A stretch of DNA of 64,000 nucleotides from Rhizobiaceae bacterium (GTDB lineage Bacteria > Pseudomonadota > Alphaproteobacteria > Rhizobiales > Rhizobiaceae). The DNA lies in NCBI GenBank assembly GCA_029212415.1, contig JARGOF010000011.1, forward strand, positions 84,831-148,830, written 5' to 3'. A program made the translations under genes and the position numbers. Below the pieces are notes generated by a model. It did not search any database. It was not told the origin of the DNA and saw only the letters and a list, made by a program, of their open reading frames with translations. Every line of letters begins with the position of its first letter. Within the stretch, counting starts at the first letter, position 1. Shown one piece after another: positions 1 to 8,229 of the stretch.

Positions 1-224
1 CGAATGTCGCGGGCTGTCAGTTGGTCAAGACATTGGTCGATCTCGTCCTGCGTCAGGCGGAAATCTTCGCGGTCCCATTTGTCAAATTTCCTGGAGAGTT
101 CGCGCACGGCATCGTCACCGCGCTTTTCGATGTCGGCAAGTGTTTTTTCAACAACGTCCCGCACATTTCTGTCGATCTCCGCAACACCTGATGCCTCAGC
201 ACCTTCCTTCAGCCATTTAGCCAC
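1..224 (-). CDS. Histidinol dehydrogenase family protein, N-terminal part
   Basis: This is the first 74 or so codons of a minus-strand gene that runs off the left edge. The visible protein (starting VAKWLKEGAEASGV, with RGDDAVRELSRKFDKW further on) matches the N-terminal helical region of histidinol dehydrogenases and the related sulfopropanediol dehydrogenase HpsN. A GTG start is chosen because AGGAG lies six bases upstream of it; the ATG two bases earlier is out of frame and stops after five codons. It is a paralogue of the complete HpsN-type gene at 40217-41524. It lies divergent from the denD-like gene, so it may act in sugar-acid or sulfonate oxidation rather than histidine synthesis, but the catalytic part is outside the window. 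Confidence 0.75.
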   Translation of the reverse strand, partial: MAKWLKEGAEASGVAEIDRNVRDVVEKTLADIEKRGDDAVRELSRKFDKWDREDFRLTQDEIDQCLDQLTARDI

Positions 225-444
225 ATGAAACTCCTGCAAATGTAAACATATCAATTTTCCACGTCATTTTCACAACCGACCAAACACGCATGATGCGCAT
301 GCATAACAGGATCCCGGTCATGGCGTCCTGCGCCCGTTTGGCTGGCGGATGCCATGGTGTCAACCGTTTCCGCAAGGGCAGGGAATTGAATCGTTTAAGG
401 CGCTGTGAAGTGTTGCAATGGCACAATATTAAGATTAGTCCAAA

Positions 445-460
445 TTGGTCAAATGACCAA
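445..460. promoter_or_regulatory. Perfect inverted repeat, GntR-type operator candidate
   Basis: TTGGTCAAATGACCAA is a perfect 7-2-7 inverted repeat that ends 23 bases before the denD-like start codon, in the divergent region shared with the histidinol-dehydrogenase-like gene. The TGGTC/GACCA half-sites resemble operators of FadR/FCD GntR regulators. No GntR gene is adjacent within the window, so the regulator may lie to the left. Confidence 0.45.
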
Positions 461-483
461 ATAAGAAGCTTGAAGGCAAAATA

Positions 484-1409
484 ATGAAAGTCGCGATCAT
501 CGGCGCGGGCGGGTTCATTGGCACCGCATTGACGCGAAAAATCCTGCAGAACCGCGATGTGCGTTGCGTTTCCCTGATGGATTCCGCCGATTTCCCTGTG
601 CCTGATGATCATCGCATAGAAACTGTTTGGGGAAGTTTTGCCGATCCGCGCATCCGCAGAAAAGTGGTCGACGGGGCTGACAAAGTCATCCTGCTTGCCG
701 CTATTCTGGGCGGTGCGGCCGAGGCCAATTATGATCTTTCACGGCAGATCAATGTCGATGCAACACTCGATCTGTTCGAATATTTGCGTCAGACACGACC
801 TGACACACGGTTGGTCTTTGCCTCGACAATTGCTGTCTATGCGGAACCGTTGCCTGCTATCGTCGATGATTGCACACCATTCGGGCCGACCATGGTCTAT
901 GGCGCGCAAAAGCTGATGATGGAAATCGCCCTGTCAAACTTTCAGCGCTGCGGATGGCTCGATGGCGTGGCAATTCGCCCCTCGGGCGTGATGGCGCGCG
1001 ACGGTGCTGACGCCCGTTTGAAAACCGCCTTCATGAGCAGGGTTTTTATGCCGTGAAGCGCGGTGAGGATATTGAATTGCCGGTGGCGCCGCAATCGACC
1101 ACCTGGTTGACATCGGTTGACACGGTCAGCAGCAACTTCAGCCATGCGGCGTTCCTGTCGGCGCGGGAACTGGGCAATGAGCGGGCATTCACGCTGCCGG
1201 CCCTGCGCCTGTCTTTTGAAGAACTTGTCGCTGCGCTCTTTCGAAAGTACCCGGAAAGCCGGTCGCGCATCACCTATGCACCAAATGACGAACTCATTTC
1301 CCTCTTCGGGGCATTTCCGCAATTGGTTACCGAAACGGCGGACCGCCTTGGCTTCCAAAGAGACGCTGACGCCGATGATCTCGTCGCCCGCGCGCTCAGT
1401 GTTCCATGA
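484..1409 (+). pseudogene. denD: D-erythronate dehydrogenase-like SDR, frameshifted
   Basis: This is an extended short-chain dehydrogenase/epimerase of the type that oxidises D-erythronate (DenD). The Rossmann motif GAGGFIG is at residues 7-13, and the catalytic Tyr and Lys are in YGAQK. The frame stops at 1056 after 190 codons, but the next frame (1053-1409) continues the same protein directly (AVKRGEDIELPVAP onward) to a normal length of about 308 residues. Adding one T to the five-T run near 1042 would restore FYAVKRGE and join the halves. The gene is therefore inactivated by a single-base deletion or carries a sequencing error. A GAAGG sequence precedes the ATG. The product name rests on family resemblance and could be another sugar-acid dehydrogenase. 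Confidence 0.75.
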
Positions 1410-1496
1410 AAGGCAGCCATTGGGCCATGACATCAACGCAGACATAGCCAGACTGCGCCCGATCGACAGGCTGCGCCTGTTACCGGTCAACCATCA

Positions 1497-2099
1497 TCAG
1501 TATCCAACAGTGAAACGCTGTCTGATGTATCTTGGCTGTTCCAGTTCATCGACCAGTGCCAGCGCGAAATCTTCAAACGAGATTTTGCTGTTGCCCTCTT
1601 CATCGATGAGCAGGTGGTCCTTGCCGTAGCGGAATCTCCCGGTTCTCTCGCCCGGTCTGAACAGGCGCGAGGGTGAGATGAACGTCCAGTCGAGCGCATC
1701 GGTTTTTTTCAATAGCTCCAGCAACTCCGAGCCCTTGAGCGAATTGGGCTTGAAGGGTTCAGGAAGGCTTTGGATCTCTTCAGTTCCATCCGCATGCAAC
1801 AGACTGCCCGCGCCGCCGACCACCACATAGCGTTTGACGCCGGAATCCTTGACGGCCGAAACGATCACCTCTGGTTCTAGTTCGATGAACCGCACCGATG
1901 AAACAACGGCATCATGACCTTTGATCGCGCCGGCCAGGGATTCACGGCTGCCATCGGTCCCGACGGCCGTAACGCCATCCAGTTTCGGCACGTTTTCTGG
2001 ATGCCGGACGATGCCGGTCACCTGATGTCCGCGATTGACCAACTCGTTGAGCACGCGCGATCCGGCTTTTCCGGTTGCACCGACAAGAGCTACTTTCAT
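1497..2099 (-). CDS. NAD(P)-binding oxidoreductase, NmrA/biliverdin-reductase-B-like
   Basis: This 200-residue protein is a small atypical short-chain dehydrogenase. It starts MKVALVGATGKAGSRVL, with the GxxGxxG dinucleotide motif at residues 7-13, and has the VVGGAGSLL strand typical of the YwnB/BVR-B-like group. No classical YxxxK pair is obvious, which fits that group. Such proteins bind NAD(P)H and act as stress-related reductases or redox sensors; the substrate cannot be read from the sequence. It stands alone, with about 110 bases to the MFS gene downstream of it on the same strand in genomic order, and no partner enzyme nearby. Confidence 0.75.
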   Translation of the reverse strand: MKVALVGATGKAGSRVLNELVNRGHQVTGIVRHPENVPKLDGVTAVGTDGSRESLAGAIKGHDAVVSSVRFIELEPEVIVSAVKDSGVKRYVVVGGAGSLLHADGTEEIQSLPEPFKPNSLKGSELLELLKKTDALDWTFISPSRLFRPGERTGRFRYGKDHLLIDEEGNSKISFEDFALALVDELEQPRYIRQRFTVGY

Positions 2100-2208
2100 G
2101 TCTTTCTCCTCATATGATTATTCTGAAATTGCTGGGTTTCCGATCCGATTGGCTGATTGCTTTCCTATCCTTGAAAGCATCACCGACCAATTCCAAGCGT
2201 CTTTGGTT

Positions 2209-3903
2209 CTAATGGATTTCGGGATGCGTCTTGATCGGGGTGTCGTCACTGGCGGGCACGGTTGGGCGTTCGATCATGCGATGGACACGCGGCCTGTCCG
2301 GGCCCCGGTGCAGCGCAATGATCCTGGCGTAAATCTCTGCATCTGCCTTTGTACGGCGCTGGTTGTGGCGTACATATTCCACCCAGGTCGGTACATGGTA
2401 GCTCTCGACCCAGATATCCGGGTTTTCCAGATCGCGCAGCAAGACCCATTGTTGCACGCCATCGCGAATACGGCTGCGCCGCCATTGCGTCATGACGGCC
2501 AGAAAATCATGTACGTCCTGTTGGGCGATTTCATAATCCACCATGACCATGATCGGGCCGCTGCGCGAGGTCAGATCCAGCCGGAGTTCCGGTTCATTGA
2601 AGCGGTCGTGGGGATCCAGATTGAGCACGCTGAATTCCGGCAGGGAAAGATATAGGCCAATCAGCGCGCTGGCCACCAGAACCGCCGCTGCTACCATCAG
2701 CGCTCGGTCGGCCCCATTGGATTCGGCAATCATTCCCCATATCCAGCTTCCCGACGCCATGCCACCAAACGTTGCGGTCTGATAGAACGACATGGCGCGC
2801 CCAACCACCCAGCGCGGCGTTGACAATTGCACTGTTACATTGAACAGCGAAAGTGACACGACCCAGCAACTGCCAGCAAGCAGCAGAACCGCACAACTCA
2901 ACCAGACGTCAGGGCTGAGGGCGAGTGTCAGGGCGCACAGTGCAAAGGTCACCGACGCACCGCGCACGATGGCCTCATTGTTGAAACGTTCCCGCAGGCG
3001 CGTGTTCATCAGAGCGCCGCCGATGGCACCCAGCCCGAAACATCCAAGCAGGATACCGAACGTCAGGGGCCCGCCCTGCAGCAGGTCGCGGGCCACAATG
3101 GGAAGCAGTGCCAGCACCGCTATGGCACCAAACCCGAACAGCAGGCCGCGCAGCATCACCTTCAGCAGATTGGGTGACATGGTAACGTAGCGCAGTCCAA
3201 CGGATATCGCCCGGCCTATGGCCTCGCGGGGCAGGGTGCGCGGCGAACGGGGCGGTTGCCAGCGCAACAGTGCAAAGATCAGAAAAATATAACTGCCCGC
3301 ATTGATGGCAAAAGCTGTCGCCGCCCCGGAGACGGCAACGATGATACCACCGATTGCCGGACCAACGCTGCGCATGAGGTTGAAGCCCATGCTGTTGAGG
3401 GCCACAGCCGATGGCAGGTCTTCCCTGGGAACGATATCGCCCATCGATGCCTGCCATGAGGGCATGTGCAGAGCCGTGCCGCAGCCTATGGAAAAAGTGA
3501 AACTCAACAGCAGCCATGGCGACAGCAGGTCGAGAAATGCAAAAATGGTGAGCCCCACAGAGGCCACCAGCATGAAGATCTGCGCCGCCAGCATGATGCG
3601 GCGCCTGTCGACGCTGTCGGCCAGCGCGCCGGCAATCAATGAGAACAGCATGATGGGCAGAACCGAGGATGCCTGGACGAGCGCAACCATCTGGTGTGAA
3701 TCGGATATCACCAGCATGATCCAGGCAGCGGCGACGGCCTGAATCAAACCACCAAGATTGGACGCCAGTGTGGCCATCCAGAGCGTTCGAAACGTTCCGT
3801 GTCTGAATGGTGCCAGTGGGGATGCTCTTTGAGGCACTTCGCGGATATTCCTTGCAGGCTGCCCGCACAGGCCCAGCCGAAAGACCTGGCTATGACCGTG
3901 CAT
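2209..3903 (-). CDS. MFS transporter of the MFS_3 (EntS-like) family
   Basis: This is an inner-membrane major facilitator superfamily exporter of about 564 residues. Around twelve hydrophobic segments lie between residues 35 and 420, with the loop motif GALADSVDRRR after the second helix. The last 120 or so residues are soluble (WRRSRIRDGVQQWVLLRD and onward), as is usual for MFS_3 proteins. Family members export siderophores or small toxic compounds. I start at the ATG preceded by AAGGTGG; an upstream in-frame GTG at 3924 would add seven residues and would overlap the palindrome there. The gene is divergent from a TRAP operon, and the shared region holds two inverted repeats. The substrate is unknown. 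Confidence 0.8.
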   Translation of the reverse strand: MHGHSQVFRLGLCGQPARNIREVPQRASPLAPFRHGTFRTLWMATLASNLGGLIQAVAAAWIMLVISDSHQMVALVQASSVLPIMLFSLIAGALADSVDRRRIMLAAQIFMLVASVGLTIFAFLDLLSPWLLLSFTFSIGCGTALHMPSWQASMGDIVPREDLPSAVALNSMGFNLMRSVGPAIGGIIVAVSGAATAFAINAGSYIFLIFALLRWQPPRSPRTLPREAIGRAISVGLRYVTMSPNLLKVMLRGLLFGFGAIAVLALLPIVARDLLQGGPLTFGILLGCFGLGAIGGALMNTRLRERFNNEAIVRGASVTFALCALTLALSPDVWLSCAVLLLAGSCWVVSLSLFNVTVQLSTPRWVVGRAMSFYQTATFGGMASGSWIWGMIAESNGADRALMVAAAVLVASALIGLYLSLPEFSVLNLDPHDRFNEPELRLDLTSRSGPIMVMVDYEIAQQDVHDFLAVMTQWRRSRIRDGVQQWVLLRDLENPDIWVESYHVPTWVEYVRHNQRRTKADAEIYARIIALHRGPDRPRVHRMIERPTVPASDDTPIKTHPEIH

Positions 3904-3922
3904 CGTGCCACCTTCAGGTCTC

Positions 3923-3940
3923 ACAAATCAATTGATTTGT
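3923..3940. promoter_or_regulatory. Perfect 18-bp palindrome upstream of the MFS gene
   Basis: ACAAATCAATTGATTTGT is a perfect palindrome only about 20 bases from the MFS start codon, where a repressor would block transcription or initiation. Its ACAAAT half-site recurs in the inverted repeat at 3988-4010. No regulator gene is adjacent. Confidence 0.5.
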
Positions 3941-3987
3941 AAATCGCAATGCAAGCCCTTGATATGCAGATAACAGTTGCTGCGATG

Positions 3988-4010
3988 CATTTGTTATGTC
4001 TGGACAAATG
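3988..4010. promoter_or_regulatory. Inverted repeat in the MFS/TRAP divergent region
   Basis: CATTTGT and ACAAATG form a 7-bp inverted repeat separated by nine bases. The half-site matches that of the perfect palindrome 48 bases away, so both could be bound by one dimeric regulator controlling the divergent MFS and TRAP promoters. Confidence 0.35.
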
Positions 4011-4040
4011 GCGCGCATTGCGTAATGTGGCGACGAGTGA

Positions 4041-4143
4041 GAACTGCCGGGGACTGAAATTTGCAAGGCAGCAGGGAGGATATGCCTTGGTATAATTCCG
4101 TCCTGCCGGGCATGCGGTTCAAACCGGATAAGGTCGGCAGTTC
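4041..4143 (+). ncRNA. Candidate structured 5' leader RNA of the TRAP operon
   Basis: The region before the dctP start can fold into a compact closed structure. An outer helix pairs GAACTGCCG (4041-4049) with CGGCAGTTC (4135-4143). Inside it, CAAGGCA (4064-4070) pairs with TGCCTTG (4083-4089). The 12-base loop of that stem contains GCAGGG (4071-4076), which can pair with TCCTGC (4101-4106) to make a pseudoknot with one G-U pair. A small CGGTT/AACCG hairpin lies at 4115-4126. The structure ends 24 bases before the start codon, ahead of the GGGAGG ribosome site. I could not match it to a known riboswitch class; it may be a new cis-regulatory RNA or chance pairing. Confidence 0.4.
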
Positions 4144-4167
4144 AGTGTAAACCAACGGGAGGACGAC

Positions 4168-5184
4168 ATGACAATCAGAAAAATTATGACCGGGGCCGCT
4201 TTGATGGCTCTGTTCGCGGGATCGGCAATGGCGCAGGAAGTCAACTTGCGGCTGGCCCATTGGGTGCCGCCGACGCATCCCATCCAGACACTCGGAATCG
4301 AACCATGGGTGGAATCATTGAAGGAGGCCTCGGGCGGGCGGATTGGGGTTACGATTTACCCTGCTCAGCAGCTTGGCAAGGCGCCGGACCACTATGACAT
4401 GGCCCGTGATGGCATTGCTGATATCGCCTATGTGAATCCCGGTTATCAGGCGGGTCGTTTTCCGATCTACAGCCTGCTGGAAGTGCCCTTTCACATGAAC
4501 AATGCCGTTGAGGGCGCCATGGCTCTGCATGAGTGGTATGCTCCGATTGCTGAAAAAGAGATGTCGGACGTGAAATTCTGTCTGGCCAATCCGCATGACC
4601 CGGGCACCATTCATTCCAAGAAACAGATCCTGGTGCCGGAAGACCTGCGCGGTCTGAACGTGCGCCCGGCGCATGCCACCATGTCGCGCTTCGTCAGTGA
4701 GCTGGGCGGCGCATCCGTTCAGGTGCCGGCGCCTGCAGCCCGTGAGGCAATTGCCAATGGTGCTGCCGATGCGATTACCTTCCCGTGGAATTCGATCTAT
4801 ATTTTCGGGATCGACAGCGAAACGAAACAGCATCTGGACATGCCTTTCTATGTGTCTGCGCAACTGCTGCTGATCAACAAGGCAACCTATGAAGGGATGC
4901 CGGAAGATCTGCGCGCCATCCTCGATGATCACTGCACGCCGGAATGGTCGAAAAAATTCTCTACGGGCTGGGCTGCCAATGAAGCCTCAGGCCGGCAGAA
5001 AATGATCGATTCGGATGAGCATACGATCAATGTGCCGACACCGGAGCAGGTGGCCCTGTGGCAGGCAGCTGCTGCGCCGCTGGTCGATCAGTGGAAAGCC
5101 GATGCAACGGCAGCCGGTGTTGATGCCGAGGCGACCTACAAGGACTATAATGACGCGCTGAACAGGCATAACGCCCACTTCTGA
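4168..5184 (+). CDS. TRAP transporter substrate-binding protein (DctP family)
   Basis: This is the periplasmic solute receptor of a tripartite ATP-independent transporter for organic acids, 338 residues long. A Sec signal peptide ends at about residue 22 (LFAGSAMA-QE). The mature start VNLRLAHWVPPTHP and the later LRGLNVRPAH and ITFPWNSIYIFG segments fit the DctP fold, including the conserved arginine region that binds the substrate carboxylate. GGGAGGACGAC precedes the ATG. It is followed by a hairpin and then the two permease genes. No catabolic enzymes adjoin the operon, so the substrate cannot be inferred. Confidence 0.93.
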   Translation: MTIRKIMTGAALMALFAGSAMAQEVNLRLAHWVPPTHPIQTLGIEPWVESLKEASGGRIGVTIYPAQQLGKAPDHYDMARDGIADIAYVNPGYQAGRFPIYSLLEVPFHMNNAVEGAMALHEWYAPIAEKEMSDVKFCLANPHDPGTIHSKKQILVPEDLRGLNVRPAHATMSRFVSELGGASVQVPAPAAREAIANGAADAITFPWNSIYIFGIDSETKQHLDMPFYVSAQLLLINKATYEGMPEDLRAILDDHCTPEWSKKFSTGWAANEASGRQKMIDSDEHTINVPTPEQVALWQAAAAPLVDQWKADATAAGVDAEATYKDYNDALNRHNAHF

Positions 5185-5205
5185 TGCCTTGAACTCCTTG
5201 GACAG

Positions 5206-5237
5206 GCGGCGCGGGCAGGTTTTGCCCGCGCTGCCGC
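5206..5237 (+). terminator. Hairpin between dctP and dctQ (attenuator/stabiliser)
   Basis: GCGGCGCGGGCA pairs with TGCCCGCGCTGCCGC, leaving a three-base bulge, and is followed by TTTT. It could terminate part of the transcripts, or protect the 3' end of the binding-protein message so that more receptor than permease is made. Its 3' arm ends nine bases before the dctQ ATG, which has no visible Shine-Dalgarno sequence. Confidence 0.6.
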
Positions 5238-5246
5238 TTTTGTGAC

Positions 5247-5789
5247 ATGGACAGACTGCAAACAATTCTCGAGGCCATTTCACTGACCATCGAAAAGGTG
5301 GCCGGTGTGCTCATGGGGGTGATCACCATTGTCGTGGTCGTCTCCGCGATCGGTCGGTATCTGTTTTCCTTCCCGATCCCCGATGCATTCGATATGTCCC
5401 GGCTGCTCATTGGCGCCGCGATCATGTGGGGTTTTGCAAGTGTCGGCTATCGCGGCTCGCATATCAAAGTCGATATCATCTCCGAGATCATGCCAGCTAA
5501 GGCCCGGCGCTGGATCGATACATTTGCCTGGGCCGTGCTTTTGCTCTTCACCTGCCTGCTGGCCTGGAAAATGCTGGACCGCGTTCTCAGCGCAGCCAAA
5601 AGCGGCGAGGCGACGATGGACCTGCGCTTGCCCGCCTGGCCCATCATGGCGCTGATCTGGGCAGGCGTGGCGGTCAGCATATTGACGGTCCTTGCCCGGC
5701 TGATCCTTGTGGCAACGGGGCGCACCAGCCTCGATCATTTTGAATCCATTGACGTCGCGGACGAACCGCCGCATGCAGGACAAAGCTGA
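5247..5789 (+). CDS. TRAP transporter small permease (DctQ)
   Basis: This is the 180-residue four-helix membrane subunit, with hydrophobic segments near residues 15-40, 50-70, 90-110 and 130-155. The ISLTIEKVAGVLMGVITIVVVV start and the RYLFSFPIPDAFDMSRLLIG segment are typical of DctQ. It joins the large permease and stabilises the complex with the receptor. It follows the receptor gene after the hairpin and ends two bases before dctM. No ribosome-binding site is visible before the ATG, so its translation may depend on the upstream structure. Confidence 0.9.
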   Translation: MDRLQTILEAISLTIEKVAGVLMGVITIVVVVSAIGRYLFSFPIPDAFDMSRLLIGAAIMWGFASVGYRGSHIKVDIISEIMPAKARRWIDTFAWAVLLLFTCLLAWKMLDRVLSAAKSGEATMDLRLPAWPIMALIWAGVAVSILTVLARLILVATGRTSLDHFESIDVADEPPHAGQS

Positions 5790-5791
5790 CC

Positions 5792-7087
5792 ATGGCCAAT
5801 GCTGATCTAATCGCCGTCTCGGGCTTTGTGGTGCTGTTTGCCATGATGATCCTGCGGGTGCCTGTGGGCATTGCCATGGGCTTGGTAGGCGTTGGCGGCT
5901 TCGGCGCCGTGGTGGGCTGGGGGCCGGCATTCAATCTTCTGGCGCAATCGCCGATCCGCACCATTACCGATTTCAATCTGACACTGATTCCCTTCTTCGT
6001 GCTGATGGGCGTGCTGGCCACCAATTCGGGCATGTCCAAAGAGCTGTTCCGCACCGGCCAGGCGTGGTTTGGCTCCTTTCGCGGTGGCATGGCTCTGTCG
6101 ACGATCGGCGCCTGTGCTGGTTTCGCCGCAATCTGCGGTTCCTCAGTGGCAACGGCTGCCACCATGACCAAGATCGCCCTGCCTGAAATGCAGCGTGTCG
6201 GCTATCGCGATGATATTGCCACGGGCGTGATCGCCGCCGGCGGCACTTTGGGCATTCTCATTCCGCCGTCGGTTGTGCTGGCTGTCTATGCATTCATCAC
6301 CGAGCAGGATGTCGGCAAACTGTTCATTGCAGGGGTTCTTCCCGGCATCCTGGCAATCCTGATGTATATGTTCACCGTGCGCATTGCCTATGCGAAACAT
6401 CTGCCCGCCGGAGAGCGCTTTGATCTCGGCGAAGCCATCCGCTCTCTCAGCGGTGTCTGGGCTATTCTTCTGCTTTTCATTGCCATTATCGGCAGCATCT
6501 ATTTCGGCCTTGCAACAGCAACGGAAGCTGCCGCCGTCGGATCATTTCTGACCGCCTTGATTGGCATTCTGCGTGGCCGCCTCAACGCTTCGCGCCTTCT
6601 GGAAAGCCTGATCGAGGCGCTGCGCACCTCCGTTGCCATCTATACGATCCTGATCGGCGCCATCCTGTTTGGTTACTTTCTTGCTGTCACGCAATCGCCG
6701 CAAAAAATCACCGCCTGGCTGGTCGGTCTCGATCTGGGAACCTATGGCACCCTGTCGCTGATCCTTTTGTTTTTCCTGCTGATGGGCTGCATCCTGGACG
6801 CAATGGCGATGATCATCCTGCTGGTTCCGATTGTTTTTCCGGTGATCCTGCAGCTTGGCTTTGACCCGATCTGGTTTGGTGTCATCATCGTCATGACCGT
6901 TGAACTCGGCCTGATAACGCCACCTGTGGGCATGAATGTCTTTGTGATCAATTCCATCGCGCGCAAGATCAGCCTGCAGACCATTTTCCGTGGAGTCCTG
7001 CCCTTTGTCGCTGCAGATGTTTTGCGGCTGATCATTCTGGTCGCTTTTCCGGCGATCGTTCTGTATCTGCCCACGACCATGAAGTGA
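5792..7087 (+). CDS. TRAP transporter large permease (DctM)
   Basis: This 431-residue, roughly twelve-helix protein is the sodium-dependent translocation subunit. Conserved DctM features are the GSSVATAATMTKIALPEM loop, the GTLGILIPPSVVL hairpin, and the second repeat ending near GLITPPVGMNVFVINS. It completes a dctP-dctQ-dctM operon. Downstream of it lies about 150 bases before the convergent acetyltransferase gene, with no strong terminator visible. Confidence 0.93.
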   Translation: MANADLIAVSGFVVLFAMMILRVPVGIAMGLVGVGGFGAVVGWGPAFNLLAQSPIRTITDFNLTLIPFFVLMGVLATNSGMSKELFRTGQAWFGSFRGGMALSTIGACAGFAAICGSSVATAATMTKIALPEMQRVGYRDDIATGVIAAGGTLGILIPPSVVLAVYAFITEQDVGKLFIAGVLPGILAILMYMFTVRIAYAKHLPAGERFDLGEAIRSLSGVWAILLLFIAIIGSIYFGLATATEAAAVGSFLTALIGILRGRLNASRLLESLIEALRTSVAIYTILIGAILFGYFLAVTQSPQKITAWLVGLDLGTYGTLSLILLFFLLMGCILDAMAMIILLVPIVFPVILQLGFDPIWFGVIIVMTVELGLITPPVGMNVFVINSIARKISLQTIFRGVLPFVAADVLRLIILVAFPAIVLYLPTTMK

Positions 7088-7240
7088 ACACGGGAAAATA
7101 CTGAAGGGCAAGACTTTGGGACTGTTCGGTTCCTGTGGGCGGTCATACATGATGTTCAGGCCCACCTGCCATAACCTTGACGGTCTGAACAATCGATTGA
7201 TTGGCCGCATGATCCCGACTTGGCAATATGCGCTCTGTTC

Positions 7241-7798
7241 TCACTCAGCCAGGAGGATTCGAAACAGCAGTGTTGCATGGCCGCCGAGGGCCTTTTCGGC
7301 GGTATAGCGCCTTACAAACAATCCACCAGATTTTTCAATAACCCGAATTGAGGCGGGGTTTTCGGGGCTGGTCGTAATATCCAGGTGTTTCAAGCCAATA
7401 GCTTTCGCCTCTAGCAAAATTGCAACCAGTGCAGCGGTTGCCAAGCCTTCCTTCTGTCTCCAAGGCACCACTGAATAGCCAATGTGACCAGAACAGGTCG
7501 CCGGCAAGTCTTCGGTCCCGGGTTTCCAACGCAAACCAATGTGGCCGCAAAATTCGTTATCCCAAAGCCAGCGCCGAATACTTGGCAGACGCGGGACTTC
7601 AGACCCATCCGGTAGTTTTATTGGCCCCGCCTTCGCAGTAGGGTCATCCAAGTCAGAGACAAAGATTGCTGCGTCTTTGGAGATTTTTGAAAGCTGTTCT
7701 TGCGACGCTTCTGGTCTCAAGTTGTCAGGTGACCATCCCTTCTTGAGCGCATCAACATACGACGGGATCAGATCTATGCGGGGCTTGAGCAGTTTCAT
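7241..7798 (-). CDS. GNAT family N-acetyltransferase
   Basis: This 185-residue protein has a GNAT fold. The acetyl-CoA-binding region is the segment VVPWRQKEGLATAAL (motif A-like, with a Lys in place of the usual Gly) followed by ENPASIRVIEKSGG (motif B). It would transfer an acetyl group to an amine of a small molecule or protein; the acceptor is not recognisable. It lies convergent to the TRAP operon and has no operon partners. Confidence 0.75.
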   Translation of the reverse strand: MKLLKPRIDLIPSYVDALKKGWSPDNLRPEASQEQLSKISKDAAIFVSDLDDPTAKAGPIKLPDGSEVPRLPSIRRWLWDNEFCGHIGLRWKPGTEDLPATCSGHIGYSVVPWRQKEGLATAALVAILLEAKAIGLKHLDITTSPENPASIRVIEKSGGLFVRRYTAEKALGGHATLLFRILLAE

Positions 7799-8229
7799 TG
7801 GTGGTCACATTCATTCGATCCCGTATCCTGGCGGACATATGTCCTTTGCGTAACATGAGTCAAGATTGGCTGGAGGCTACCGTTGATTTCATGACTGCAA
7901 GGGTGGCAGATCCTGGCTTGGGGGAGACAGACCGGCCCGAGGCCGCAACATGGCCCACTGCAGAATCAGCTGTTGAAGCAATGACCATTGTGTAGGCAGA
8001 GAGTTGCGCGTTGACCTGCCAAGCCACCTCGCGCAAATGCAGGCAGCTACAATGAGCGCTTTGTATGGCCGCTTCCAGTTGAAACCGGGTTGCAACTTTC
8101 AAGATTGCTGCTTTGGCAAACATGGTCTTGCGCATGATGAAAAACTGCGGTTTCGGGTGCAATTGAGCACTATGGATCAGGTTTTCAAGAATGGTGGTCC
8201 CTATGATCACCGGTGCCAGGGAGGTTTTC
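7799..8229. other. Intergenic region without a supported gene
   Basis: About 430 bases separate the acetyltransferase and AraC genes. Open frames exist on both strands, but none has a ribosome site together with recognisable protein features. The region presumably holds the promoters of the two divergent genes. I see no repeats or clear RNA structure here. Confidence 0.4.

Noticed and set aside
484..1409. Programmed ribosomal frameshifting in the denD-like gene
   Set aside because: The T-run is only five bases long, no stimulatory structure is evident, and this family has no known frameshifting. A deletion or sequencing error is simpler.
942..1490. Long minus-strand open frame opposite the denD-like gene
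   Set aside because: It lies antisense to the split dehydrogenase, has no recognisable domain, and the plus-strand halves clearly encode one protein.
2975..3868. Overlapping 297-codon minus-strand frame inside the MFS gene
   Set aside because: It is a shadow frame rich in Arg, Cys and His; the other frame has clear MFS transmembrane pattern.
7190..7199. CAATCGATTG palindrome downstream of dctM
   Set aside because: A 10-bp palindrome of this kind is expected by chance, and its position between convergent genes gives it no obvious role.
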